This document shows positions 9,058 through 18,667 of a DNA stretch of 64,000 nucleotides, in pieces. The DNA is from Jeotgalicoccus halotolerans (GTDB lineage: Bacteria; Bacillota; Bacilli; Staphylococcales; Salinicoccaceae). The DNA lies in NCBI RefSeq assembly GCF_003387165.1, contig NZ_QUMW01000009.1:372001-436000 (forward strand), in the 5' to 3' direction. Made by a program: the position numbers and the translations under genes. How positions within the stretch are numbered: the first letter of the stretch is position 1; the number at the start of each line of letters is the position of its first letter. The notes beneath the pieces are model-generated. The model worked only from the letters and a program-made list of their open reading frames with translations, did no database searches and had not been told where the DNA came from.

Positions 9058-10162
9058 GCTGGTTTGAGTATAGTCAGTACAGATTGCCGGACGAGTTCTC
9101 TGAGGTTCACCGCCATTAAAGCGATGCCCAATTCGTTACGAACCGGATTATTCCCCCGGACAGACATCCGAGTGAACCCCAAATTCGCCATCAAGTTTCC
9201 AAAAGTCGTTTCGACATCGATTTTGCGTTGCGCATAGCGTTGTCGACCTTCCGGGCTTGAAAGCGTCTGGTTCATCTGTGCTTTGAAATACTCTAGGTTC
9301 ATATTTTTTTGAATACGTTCCGGTTGATCCGGTGCGGATGTTTTACACAACGCCATCAACGGACAATCATGACAATCTTCGCACTCATATATTTTTAAAC
9401 ACCCGCTGATAACCATACTTGTCTGTTCGAGTCGTGTGACTTTTTAAAGGCAACCAGCGGCGGTTCGGACAGACATAGTAATCATCGATTTCGTTATATT
9501 CCCAATGATTTGGATGCATCTCATCCATTTTATAACGCTTCTTTTGTTCTTTATAATAAGTATTGTAGGGAATCAATGCCTGACGTTCATATTTATCGGC
9601 CACATACTCATAGTTGGATTCACTGCCATACCCCGCATCCGCCACAATATATTCTGGTAAATGCTGAAATGTGTGCTGCATCGTATGGAGAAACGGGTCG
9701 AGTGTGCGTGTATCGGTTGAATTCCAATAAATATCATAGCCTAGAACAAACTGATTATTCGTCGCAATTTGTAAGTTATACCCGGATTTCAACTGATCGT
9801 TCTGCATATGATCATCTTTCATCCGCCCTGCAGTAAGGCTTCAATCTTACGGCCGGAGAATGCGGATTGGCTGTATGCACAGAGTAAAATTTTGAGCATC
9901 ATTTTGGGGTGATATGACGATTGTAACGATGCACCTTGGGATTGCCTGAAGCCATTGAATACATCTTCAGGCATACTATCGACCAACGTGTGAACGGCTT
10001 TCGATATATCATTGTCTGGAATCAGGATTTCAGTTTCAAGTGGCAGTGTGATTTGGTTCATGTTATAATTTTTGTACATAAGGTCCCTCTTTTCCTTTTT
10101 GGTTGTGGTAACTACATTGTATCTGAGGGTCTTATTTTTTTGAATTAATATCCTATTAAAAA

Positions 10163-10209
10163 ATAAAAAAAACTGCCTCAGGAGCAATTGAGCTCCTGAG
10201 GCAGTTTTT
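10163..10209. terminator. Bidirectional hairpin terminator in right end of IS remnant
   Basis: The stem AACTGCCTCAGGAGC / GCTCCTGAGGCAGTT has a six-base loop, with a T-run on each strand (long on the minus strand). It is the first strong terminator downstream of brxL, so it probably ends the BREX transcript and protects the element from outside transcription. Confidence 0.8.
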
Positions 10210-10218
10210 CGTTTAGAG

Positions 10219-10240
10219 TCAGGACTTATGTCCCAGCCCC
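10219..10240 (-). repeat. Right terminal inverted repeat of IS1182-like element
   Basis: Inverted partner of 8980-9001; reads GGGGCTGGGACA then TAAGTCCTGA on the minus strand. Confidence 0.85.
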
Positions 10241-10284
10241 TTTTTTTGTATGTGGGGATGTTTATGTCCTTGCTGAGGAATTCA

Positions 10285-10427
10285 TTAATGAAGAAATATT
10301 GGAATATAATAATATATTGTTAATTCTAGTGCTTCTTTTGAAAAGCATGAGATAATTATAAACGCACCACTGTCAGCTTTGACACCAGCAAATGCTCCAT
10401 AAATTAAATGGACTGCTTTTACTAATT
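10285..10427 (-). pseudogene. Fragment of an Mrr-like (type IV) restriction endonuclease
   Basis: No intact gene lies between brxL and the IS remnant, but the minus strand encodes a fragment overlapping the end of brxL in another frame: IYGAFAGVKADSGAFIII then SCFSKEALELT, stopping at 10285. The spacing of G-A-x-x-G, G-x-F-I-x-x-S and F-S/T-K-E-A matches the C-terminal half of Mrr-type nuclease domains, typically written as FIGAL...KGVFITTS.F...A. There is no start codon, no upstream nuclease half and no continuation after the stop, so it is a relic. It is on the BREX strand, suggesting a type IV nuclease once followed brxL. The fragment is short, so the identity is moderate. Confidence 0.55.
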
Positions 10428-12464
10428 CACACCTAATGCTTTATAAACTGCATCAATAGGATCTGAGTAAAAAATCGGTTGAATTTTAACTAATAAATCG
10501 GATGGGACTGTTTGTAAATCTTGAACGGAAGATGATGGCAATAAGACGCGTTTGGCTCCTGCATCTACACAAACTTGCAAAATATTCGCAAATTCTGGCA
10601 CTTTAGATATAGTTCCGCCCATCGTCATATTTCCTATCACTACTAAACTTTCCTGAATTGGCCTATCCAAAGCAGCTGAGCTTAAACCAATTAATTCTGC
10701 TACAGCTAATTCTTCCGTTAAACCAATCCCTTGCATATCTTCAATATGCATCAAGTAATCCTTTGTTTTGACACTGATAGAACTACTAATACTTTTAATA
10801 TTGGCAGTAAAATACCGAAAAGCCGTATCTAAACTCTCTCTAGCAGCTCGATCACTTCCTACGCCAGATTTTTCATGCTTCCCTGTACCGCTCACAACTT
10901 GATTCTCAAGCTTATAGATTCCAATCATGCTAGAGCTCCCTCTTCCCGCTACGTAGACATGACCAGGTTTATTCATACCTTCTGGAATCAATTTGCCGCC
11001 ACCTTGTTCAGGGACAGAAGTATAATGCTCTTCTGTAGTTTCCTTATCGATATAAGAGAACATGACATCATAGAATTCCATGCCCCCAATCTTTTTCAAT
11101 TGCTCTTTGACTCTTCGGCGACCTTCTAAAGCGTACTCCAGAACTTCTTCTACTTCTTCCTTCGTAAATTTACCATGAGGATAAATTAATTTTAATAAGC
11201 CGGACACGGTTTTTCGGACACCAATCGTATCTCGTTGATTTAAATTATTTCCTAAATAAAAATACTGATCGATTGCATCAGCATATGAACGCTTACGCAT
11301 CTCACGCATAAATTCTGCTAGGTAATCCGCAATAAATCCAAAGCGATCAGTAAAGAAGGTCGGACGGTATTTAGGTATTTCCCATCCTGGTAAGTAATAA
11401 TGAATGCGGTCAAAGAAAGCTGCATCATTTCTCATTGCATCTGGAAATGGCGCAAATAAATGAGATGTCTTAACCAATGAATCGACACTCTGATTAATAT
11501 TCCCTACAAAGACCATTGATGCAGAAGCAGCTTTTTCTTCTTTCCCACGACTAAAAGATCCAGAAGCCATATAATCTTTCATAATTTGAACGCCATCTTT
11601 ATCTTTAAAATTAATCCCTGCGACTTCGTCAAAAGTAACTGTATCCCATAAGCCTACTAAACCTACTTGTCTTGTCGACATGTTATAAAATAAATTCGCT
11701 ACAGTTGTTTGTCCTCCAGAGACTAAGATCGAGTTGGGTGATAATTCTTTGTACACATGTGATTTCCCCGTCCCTCTAGGCCCCAACTCAACTAAATTGT
11801 AGTTGTTTTCGATCAAAGGAACTAACCTCAAGAGAAGGTGCCATTTTACGCGTTCTTCTAACTGAGTAGGCTCCATACCAATCGATCGGATCAAAACATC
11901 AATCCACTCTTCTTTTGTAAATTGATCGCGTCCTTCAAATATTTCAGCCATATCCATATTCGGCATTTGAATGGGCTGTAAATTTGAGATGATAAATGGA
12001 TTATTATCTTTTACTTCTTCATCAAAATAATAATCCAGTTTAATCATGCACCAAATTCCACCAGCTAAAAGTTTGTCATATTGCTTTACGTAAGCAGAGG
12101 TCATTGGAACACCTTTTAAACCAAGATTTGAGAACTCTGATTCATAAACATCTTTTTTCGAATTAAGGCGGACAGTAATTTTATCAATTACGGTGTATTG
12201 TCCTTGTTCTCTAATTCGCGATTTAATTTTTTCAGCTTCATCTGGACGAACATAGTTTTCAGAAAGGATATTTTTTACTCGATTCACACCTTCTTGTATG
12301 CTATCTTCATCATCAGTAGCCGCAAACATCCCTAATAAATACTCCAATACAAATGTTGGAACATTCGCTCCTTCTTTAATAAGCTGGGTCAGGTCTTTTC
12401 TAACGACCCGACCAGCAAAATGTTCATTCAATTTATCATCTAAATCTAGTGATGCTTTTTCCAA
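10422..12464 (-). CDS. brxL: BREX system AAA+ protein BrxL (Lon-like C-terminal domain)
   Basis: This 680-residue last gene of the type 1 BREX operon has an N-terminal region (1-200), an AAA+ ATPase core with Walker A GPRGTGKSH near 228 and Walker B-like DEVAG near 276, and a C-terminal Lon-protease-like fold (about 480-680, ending VCVDAGAKRVLLPSSSVQDL). Against Lon, neither the catalytic serine of GPSAG nor the lysine of GGLKEK has a counterpart here, so peptidase activity is doubtful. BrxL proteins form DNA-binding rings needed for phage restriction but not for host methylation. It starts 15 bases after pglZ. Downstream come the Mrr fragment and the IS hairpin terminator. Confidence 0.95.
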   Translation of the reverse strand: MEKASLDLDDKLNEHFAGRVVRKDLTQLIKEGANVPTFVLEYLLGMFAATDDEDSIQEGVNRVKNILSENYVRPDEAEKIKSRIREQGQYTVIDKITVRLNSKKDVYESEFSNLGLKGVPMTSAYVKQYDKLLAGGIWCMIKLDYYFDEEVKDNNPFIISNLQPIQMPNMDMAEIFEGRDQFTKEEWIDVLIRSIGMEPTQLEERVKWHLLLRLVPLIENNYNLVELGPRGTGKSHVYKELSPNSILVSGGQTTVANLFYNMSTRQVGLVGLWDTVTFDEVAGINFKDKDGVQIMKDYMASGSFSRGKEEKAASASMVFVGNINQSVDSLVKTSHLFAPFPDAMRNDAAFFDRIHYYLPGWEIPKYRPTFFTDRFGFIADYLAEFMREMRKRSYADAIDQYFYLGNNLNQRDTIGVRKTVSGLLKLIYPHGKFTKEEVEEVLEYALEGRRRVKEQLKKIGGMEFYDVMFSYIDKETTEEHYTSVPEQGGGKLIPEGMNKPGHVYVAGRGSSSMIGIYKLENQVVSGTGKHEKSGVGSDRAARESLDTAFRYFTANIKSISSSISVKTKDYLMHIEDMQGIGLTEELAVAELIGLSSAALDRPIQESLVVIGNMTMGGTISKVPEFANILQVCVDAGAKRVLLPSSSVQDLQTVPSDLLVKIQPIFYSDPIDAVYKALGVN

Positions 12465-12479
12465 CCTTACACCTCATTC

Positions 12480-15032
12480 TTAAAAGAAATCATTGACGAT
12501 ACCTAAATTGATTTTGAATGGAATCTTAGCTGTGTATTGATTAGTTTCCGTATCTTTAATGACCAAGAAGTAATCTTTCTTACGGTCAAATTCCATAGTT
12601 TCTAAGGCAAACTGTTTACTAAACATGCGTTCTTCTGAATTTTCATTTATTTTATTCGCAATAATGGTTTCAATATTTGAGATGATGTTGCCATTCTCAT
12701 CTTCCATATAAATATTTACTGTTCTTGCAATGTTTTTGTTCTTCACTTTTTCACTCTGGAAGAATTGAAGTGTAAATAGTTTATTGGTAATTGAGCGGGT
12801 GCGACTCGTTAATTCTACATTCACTTTTTCGACTGTCTCTGCCCCTTTTTGTGTTGTTCGTCTATTTTTGAATGTAATCAGAGGGATAACAACTTCTTGT
12901 AGACTCGCACCACCATGTACAAAATTCGCCCCTGGACCTTGAATTCGATTGCGAATCGATCCATTCGGAATATATAACTGTAAGTCATTCTCATTATTTA
13001 AAACGGTTCCGGTATTTATACGGATTTGACCATTTAGTTCTTGTTCTTTATTGGATAATGCATATCGTCTTGAAGATTCGACAGGTTTATCTAACTCTTT
13101 CGCAATTTTCTCACTTTCATCTAAAGGACTTCTTTGATACAAGAAACCGTGATCAGAAGTGACATATATATTTGTCCCACTCAAGTCATTTCGAATTGAA
13201 TTAATCAAATCAAATAACTCAGAAACAGAGCTATCTGCCTCATTAAATACTCGATTTTCAGTAGCTGCATTGTCACCTATACCATCAATTTTATCATGAT
13301 AAATATAAATTAAATTGAGACCTTTAAAGGTTTCCGATTTTTCAGTCTTACTTAAAGCCACATAGTCTGAATATTTATAAACAAGACTATTTTCTATTTT
13401 ATTCTCTATGAACTTCTTACGTGCACCGTAACCTTCTATCGGCTCCTCATCTACCATGACTTTCCCTGAAGAATCAATATCTAAAGTACGATACGGCAAT
13501 AAAGAAGCCATACCTAATTTTGTAATAGAGGGTACAATCCCTAGCATAGGTTCGATACTAGTAGAGCCTATTGTTTCAGTATTTAATCGCTCGACTAAAT
13601 CAGTCGCAATTTCATAACGCATCGCATCAGAGATAATCACAAAAATACGTTCACCTTTTGAAACTCGAGATGACACATGCTCTCTGTAGAAACCTTGCTG
13701 TTTTTTCACACCCGTAAGTTTCCAGTCCTCAACCAAATCTGTCCGAACCGCTTGAGACCAGTTTGCTCCCAATTCACCAATAAACCAGTGCGTATAGAGG
13801 TATTCGACTTTTTCTTGAAGCTTGTTTACAAACTCATATTTGTCGCTCTTATCATAAGCCAAGTAAAATTTACGATAGTTTTTATCCATGCGGTAATAAG
13901 ATTTTTCATACGCATTGAATATATCTTCTGCTTTTCCTTGAGGTAAGCCTTGGTCAAACTCTTTTCTAAACTTTAAACTTTTAATTGTATAATACAGAAT
14001 GTCGTAAAGATTCTCATACTTTTTAAAGTAATATTTCGAACGTCTATTTTCAATAATCATCAAGTATTTATCAAAATCTTCTAAGTCTTTTAAAAGAGCA
14101 TTAGCTATATGAAGGATAATTTCTTGATCAATTACTGGAAAAATATCTACATTTTCATATTTCTCAAGCGATAGTTCTTGAATTATTTCTTGTAAATTAA
14201 TTTCTTTCTCTATTTGTCGTGCATACTCTTCGAATTTCGACGCATCTACTTGATTCTGCATCCAATGGTCAATAAGAATATAGCAGTCCCCTGTATGACT
14301 TAAAGCAATAAAGTTTTCTAACAAGGCTAAATCTTCTTCATCCATTTGGAAGCTTAAAGCAGAAATGATTAAATGCATGAAGAGGGTCTTTAATGACTTC
14401 TCTTCACGAGTATAGGCATAATGACTGCTTACCAAATCCCGGAAGCGATCGATATCAAAAAACTTTCTGATAGCTTCTAGATACTTATTATCATCTTCTA
14501 AGGACTCGATCAAGATGGTTCTTAAAGCTCTCTCAAAACTTGGAATATCTAAATTACATAAAACACTAATCATACGAAGTTCAATGGCAGATGCAGACCC
14601 TATTACTCCTGAATAACTTTTAAACTTTCGGTACCGGACTTTGTTGTCAAAGAATACTGCATATTTTTCCATCGTTGGGCGTAAATTACTATCTATTTGT
14701 AATTCATTCATGATTAAATCAATTCGACTGGCTTTAAACGTTTGCGCATAAAGAACCATATCAAGTAACCAATTGTCTTCAGACTGTAAATCTAGATTCG
14801 AGTAAATTAAATAACTCGAATCTAAATCTTCGGCCTCTAATAGATGTTTTACATAGAATTGGTTATCATTGGTTAGTTCTTGTAATTTTACATCCTTCAA
14901 TTCGATAGAATCCCAATCATCTTTGAATTCCTCTTGTTGATCCTCCCAAAAAATAATTCGTCGCTTTTCATAATTTTCGAGCGGTTTATCCAACATCTTT
15001 TGTAATGTGGATTCGATTTGATTAAGATCCAT
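12480..15032 (-). CDS. pglZ: BREX-1 system phosphatase-like protein PglZ (type A)
   Basis: An 850-residue protein with the PglZ alkaline-phosphatase-superfamily core: FVIISDAMRYEIATDLVERL near residue 465 (metal-binding aspartate) and YVTSDHGFLYQR near 625 (second metal site), with HDKIDGIGDNAATE between them. The helical N-terminal 400 residues and a beta-rich C-terminal domain match the BREX-1 type A form. PglZ is required for both methylation and defence in BREX, probably within a complex with PglX; its substrate is unknown. It sits between pglX (26 bases upstream) and brxL. Codon use and A+T richness fit the rest of the island rather than the core genome. Confidence 0.95.
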   Translation of the reverse strand: MDLNQIESTLQKMLDKPLENYEKRRIIFWEDQQEEFKDDWDSIELKDVKLQELTNDNQFYVKHLLEAEDLDSSYLIYSNLDLQSEDNWLLDMVLYAQTFKASRIDLIMNELQIDSNLRPTMEKYAVFFDNKVRYRKFKSYSGVIGSASAIELRMISVLCNLDIPSFERALRTILIESLEDDNKYLEAIRKFFDIDRFRDLVSSHYAYTREEKSLKTLFMHLIISALSFQMDEEDLALLENFIALSHTGDCYILIDHWMQNQVDASKFEEYARQIEKEINLQEIIQELSLEKYENVDIFPVIDQEIILHIANALLKDLEDFDKYLMIIENRRSKYYFKKYENLYDILYYTIKSLKFRKEFDQGLPQGKAEDIFNAYEKSYYRMDKNYRKFYLAYDKSDKYEFVNKLQEKVEYLYTHWFIGELGANWSQAVRTDLVEDWKLTGVKKQQGFYREHVSSRVSKGERIFVIISDAMRYEIATDLVERLNTETIGSTSIEPMLGIVPSITKLGMASLLPYRTLDIDSSGKVMVDEEPIEGYGARKKFIENKIENSLVYKYSDYVALSKTEKSETFKGLNLIYIYHDKIDGIGDNAATENRVFNEADSSVSELFDLINSIRNDLSGTNIYVTSDHGFLYQRSPLDESEKIAKELDKPVESSRRYALSNKEQELNGQIRINTGTVLNNENDLQLYIPNGSIRNRIQGPGANFVHGGASLQEVVIPLITFKNRRTTQKGAETVEKVNVELTSRTRSITNKLFTLQFFQSEKVKNKNIARTVNIYMEDENGNIISNIETIIANKINENSEERMFSKQFALETMEFDRKKDYFLVIKDTETNQYTAKIPFKINLGIVNDFF

Positions 15033-15058
15033 CCCTACACTAACCTTTCCTTGTTAAC

Positions 15059-18000
15059 CTATACTTTTTCAACTAACCCTTTAAATTTCGGATAATTGAC
15101 TTTAAATCCGTCATCTAAGTCAATTTCTATCTGTTGATCCGCCATATGACGTAATTTTTCATCATAAGCGATTAACTCTGCTAACTGCTTTTCAACAGTT
15201 TTCATTTCTTTTCTTGCTCTATTCAATTCTGTCGTACTTGCATCACTATTTAAAATTTGATCCAAATCAATTTTTCTTGTTTCTAATCGTTGTTGGACAT
15301 CGTGTAAATACTCCGTACGGATACGAGAAATCGTTGTTTTGTCATAACGATGCATATAGATAAAGCAGTTAAATGCATTCTCTCTACCAGAAGTAAACTT
15401 CCAATAAATCGGACGTCTTCCACTACCAGTAACACTGTACATTTTCGCATGATCTTTAAAGAAATCTTTTAAGAAGTAACTATGAATAGTGTCTCTAGCT
15501 GTTTCATTCTTTTTCTGACCCAATGCTTCAGCGATAAAGTTTAAGTTTTCTTCAAGCGTTTCTTTGCCATAGACTGTTTCAACAAATTCAATAAAACGAT
15601 TGACCAAATCATCTTCTAAATAAACATCAGAAGTAATTGGAATAATATTATCTTCAACTACACTATATGTTTCGTATCTAGAAGAATCAAACTCTCCCCC
15701 AGCATAAACTAACCCTTCTTCATCTAACGAATAACGACCAAACATACAACCTACTGCATAAGAAATGAACTGTTGCATGACATCTTTTTTCGTCAGTATA
15801 TATTGATTTCCTTTAATTTCTTCAGGAATATCTTTTACATCATCATAAATTTTGGTAATCGTAATGTCTCGATCACTTACTTCAGGAGTCAATTCATCTT
15901 GTAAACCATAAATATCGATGAAAATACGATTTAATTCTTCTTCATTTTCTTTGAGTTGATTAAACTGATCATCTATAAATTTAACCCAAGTATTATAACT
16001 TTTTCCTATTAATCCAGAATCTTCATCGTATTCGATTATAGGCAATCTTTCAAAATCCCATGAAGTTTCAAAGGAATTCCAGTCTGTTTTTGCTATGTTT
16101 ATAGATGTTGTTACCAATTCGATGACAGAACCCATACTAAATCTTTCAAATAATACTGGAAATAAAGTGAAATAACCCACTGATAAATGAATTGTTGGAT
16201 TAATCATTTCGAAAACATACTGTGAGACTTTCGTAGAAAGTATACCCATAAGATATAATAATTTATTCGAATCTTCAGAATACGCTGAATTCCCTGTAGA
16301 ATCATGTATACTTCCCTTCTCTCTGTATCGGATGGAAAAACCATCGCTTGTCACATCTGACCATGTAATAGCTTCTCTAAAATAATAATTTGGATTTCTT
16401 ACTACTGATCGCTGTTTACCATTTGAATCTGTAAAATTCTTAATTTCATATCCATCATTCTCCCAATTAACAACATAGTCATTATTTCCATACCATTGTC
16501 TTCTCATCCCTCCTTTATTATGGGGTACCCATTTTTTATCGCTTGTCAATAATTCACTAGCATTATTAGAATCATACTTTATTCTTAAATGTGATGGTTC
16601 CCACCATAGTTTTAAGAATCTGTTGTTATCACCGGTTTGAAGCCCCACCTTAGCATCTACTAAGTCACCTATTTTATCTCCTTTATTAAAAGCTTGTATT
16701 ATTGCTTCATGTGCCCAATATGCAATTGGACTGTCTGGGATCTCTTTAAAGTTATTTTGGTCGAAAGTATATCTATATGTAACTCCTGGATTTGCTACCG
16801 CTTTTTTTGCTTTGTTAGATTTTAGTGCCGAATTGTTGAAATCAACTAACCTAATATACGTTCCAGGGAGATCATCCATTAGATTATTTCTTAATACAAA
16901 TGCGGTCGTTTGGACAACTTCTCCACCAATCTCTTCAAAAGCACGTGTACCTAAATGGAGCATAGAATCTATCTGTTTTGATGATACAATGTGTTTTCTG
17001 AGTTTCTCAAAACTGGATAAAAACATCCAAGAATGCATATTAATTGCAGCATATAAAGCCTTACCATTTAGTAGGTGGTCCAATTCCATAAATGTAGCAA
17101 ACATATCTGATTTTGATCTTGGATATTCTTTATTAATAAATTTCTTAAGTACATCATTCATTGAAGATGAACTCATGTATGGTGGATTCATAACTAAAAC
17201 ATCAAACTTGCCATTCAATATTTCATTTTGTTTAATTAGTTTAGGTACTTCATGAATAATATAATCGACAGCTTCAATAATCAGTAAGTCTTCTAAGGGT
17301 TGGAGTTTAATTTTATTTACTCTATCTTCAATAAAAGATGTATCTTTAATACTTGCTTTGATTAAGGAACCATAAGTTTTTGCATACTTATATTGATTAA
17401 AAAACTGCTCCACCATTTCGTGATGTTCTCCAGAGACTTCTTCTGCCAGAACATCAATAGTTGATTGCGGTAGAGTATTTGTTTCTTGAATAGCAGTGAT
17501 ATTCATATTCAGTGGTAGTCTTTGTATCTTATTTAAAAAACGATTGTCATATTGTAATGCTTTCATAACTAATGAGAAACTGGCTAACTGATAGGCTCGA
17601 TCATCTATTTCTATGCCATATAAATTATTTTCAAGTATAAGTCTTGGTATTTCATTTCTAGTGTAGCCATTTTCTATGTAAATCTTGTATAATAAATCAA
17701 ATGCATACACTAATATATGGCCACTACCCATAGCTGGATCTAACACTTTTAGTTCTTCTATTTCTATATTTTCATCTACAAAACTTGGTGTTTCTTCTTG
17801 ATATTCATCGTCTTCATGGTTTATATAATATTCCCAATTTTCGGCTAACTCCTTATGTTCTGGATGAGCTTCTATCCATTTCCGTCCAACTGAGTTTTGC
17901 ACTAAATACTTTACAATCCATTCAGGAGTGAACAATTGCGTAGCAGCTGGAATATCCTTTGAATCATATTTACCTTTTTCACTAAAAACACGATCTTTTT

Positions 18001-18655
18001 CTTCAGAAATATAAAATTGATACAGCCATCCAATAATCTCTACTTGGTCCCAATTTCCTTCTGGGAATACATCTATATCTGTCATTTTTCTTACAAAAGA
18101 ATCAGTATTCAATAATCCTTCTGGGAAGAGGATTTCAGTGTAATCTTCAATCGTACCGAACATGAACGGCAGGTAATCATTTAAGTCATTACAATGAGAG
18201 ATAATCAAGTATTTGAAAAGTTCATCGTCTTGGTTATTTAATTTCATTTCATAAACTTTTTCAGTATCTATATCAAGACCTAGTGACAAAGCTTCTTTCA
18301 TCATGTCTGGTTCGTTTCCGCCATCTAAAGAAGATAAAACACGAACTCTTGTTGGTAAGTAATCATTGACCTCCATAAAGCGTAAAGCCATAAAACGATT
18401 AAACCATGTATAAGCTGCTTCTTCCATCACTTGTTCAAAGCTCGTTTCTTCGATTCTACGAATTAACTTGTCTCGTTGCGTACGTTCGTCTTTTGATAAA
18501 TGTTGTCCATTAATAATTAAAGCATCCGAACTTTCTACTGTAGCTTCATTTATACTATCTTCGGTGACACCGATTTTTCTAGCTTGAAGAGCTACTTTTT
18601 CAAGTAGCTCTCTACGCGCTTCAACTGCAAATGTTTTTAATTTCCCCTGATTCAT
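15059..18655 (-). CDS. pglX: BREX-1 adenine-specific DNA methyltransferase PglX
   Basis: A 1198-residue protein with a gamma-class N6-adenine methylase core: LFTPEWIVKYLVQN near 241, SAM-binding LDPAMGSGH (305-313) and catalytic VMNPPY near 487. The C-terminal half (about 600-1190) contains target-recognition and BREX-specific regions ending in a coiled coil. PglX methylates the fifth position of a non-palindromic site on one strand to mark the host chromosome, and it determines the system's specificity. It lies 12 bases after brxC. The frame is uninterrupted, so there is no sign of the phase-variable frameshifts found in some pglX genes. The recognition site cannot be read from the sequence. 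Confidence 0.96.
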   Translation of the reverse strand: MNQGKLKTFAVEARRELLEKVALQARKIGVTEDSINEATVESSDALIINGQHLSKDERTQRDKLIRRIEETSFEQVMEEAAYTWFNRFMALRFMEVNDYLPTRVRVLSSLDGGNEPDMMKEALSLGLDIDTEKVYEMKLNNQDDELFKYLIISHCNDLNDYLPFMFGTIEDYTEILFPEGLLNTDSFVRKMTDIDVFPEGNWDQVEIIGWLYQFYISEEKDRVFSEKGKYDSKDIPAATQLFTPEWIVKYLVQNSVGRKWIEAHPEHKELAENWEYYINHEDDEYQEETPSFVDENIEIEELKVLDPAMGSGHILVYAFDLLYKIYIENGYTRNEIPRLILENNLYGIEIDDRAYQLASFSLVMKALQYDNRFLNKIQRLPLNMNITAIQETNTLPQSTIDVLAEEVSGEHHEMVEQFFNQYKYAKTYGSLIKASIKDTSFIEDRVNKIKLQPLEDLLIIEAVDYIIHEVPKLIKQNEILNGKFDVLVMNPPYMSSSSMNDVLKKFINKEYPRSKSDMFATFMELDHLLNGKALYAAINMHSWMFLSSFEKLRKHIVSSKQIDSMLHLGTRAFEEIGGEVVQTTAFVLRNNLMDDLPGTYIRLVDFNNSALKSNKAKKAVANPGVTYRYTFDQNNFKEIPDSPIAYWAHEAIIQAFNKGDKIGDLVDAKVGLQTGDNNRFLKLWWEPSHLRIKYDSNNASELLTSDKKWVPHNKGGMRRQWYGNNDYVVNWENDGYEIKNFTDSNGKQRSVVRNPNYYFREAITWSDVTSDGFSIRYREKGSIHDSTGNSAYSEDSNKLLYLMGILSTKVSQYVFEMINPTIHLSVGYFTLFPVLFERFSMGSVIELVTTSINIAKTDWNSFETSWDFERLPIIEYDEDSGLIGKSYNTWVKFIDDQFNQLKENEEELNRIFIDIYGLQDELTPEVSDRDITITKIYDDVKDIPEEIKGNQYILTKKDVMQQFISYAVGCMFGRYSLDEEGLVYAGGEFDSSRYETYSVVEDNIIPITSDVYLEDDLVNRFIEFVETVYGKETLEENLNFIAEALGQKKNETARDTIHSYFLKDFFKDHAKMYSVTGSGRRPIYWKFTSGRENAFNCFIYMHRYDKTTISRIRTEYLHDVQQRLETRKIDLDQILNSDASTTELNRARKEMKTVEKQLAELIAYDEKLRHMADQQIEIDLDDGFKVNYPKFKGLVEKV

Positions 18656-18667
18656 GAGATCACCCTT

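Larger units (their letters stand above)
8980..10079 (-). pseudogene. IS1182-family transposase, deleted and frameshifted
   Basis: Three minus-strand fragments together cover an IS1182 transposase with its middle missing. The N-terminal part (ATG 10079, ribosome site AGAGGG) gives MNQITLPLETEILIPDNDIS and YSQSAFSGRKIEALLQ, then stops at 9819. A second piece (9385-9822) resumes at KDDHMQNDQLKSGYNLQIAT and runs through the DDE-type catalytic region (VADAGYGSESNYEY). A third (to beyond 8980) carries CEDCHDCPLMALC and RKIDVETTFGNLMANLGF. About 200 residues are missing at the first junction, and a frameshift separates pieces two and three around 9385-9416. The last frame has no stop inside the element and runs on antisense into pbp2. 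It is not functional. Confidence 0.9.
8980..10240. mobile_element. IS1182-family insertion sequence, internally deleted remnant
   Basis: The element is bounded by imperfect inverted repeats of about 22 bp, both starting GGGGCTGGGACA (8980-9001 and, inverted, 10219-10240; 20 of 22 bases match). Inside each end sits a long hairpin with T-runs, a common IS1182-family arrangement. At 1261 bp it is about 600 bp shorter than full-length relatives (about 1.85 kb), because the middle of the transposase is missing near 9820. No target duplication is obvious (left flank aaatgaaac, right flank ttttttt). It probably cannot move by itself but could be mobilised in trans if the ends still function. Confidence 0.88.
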
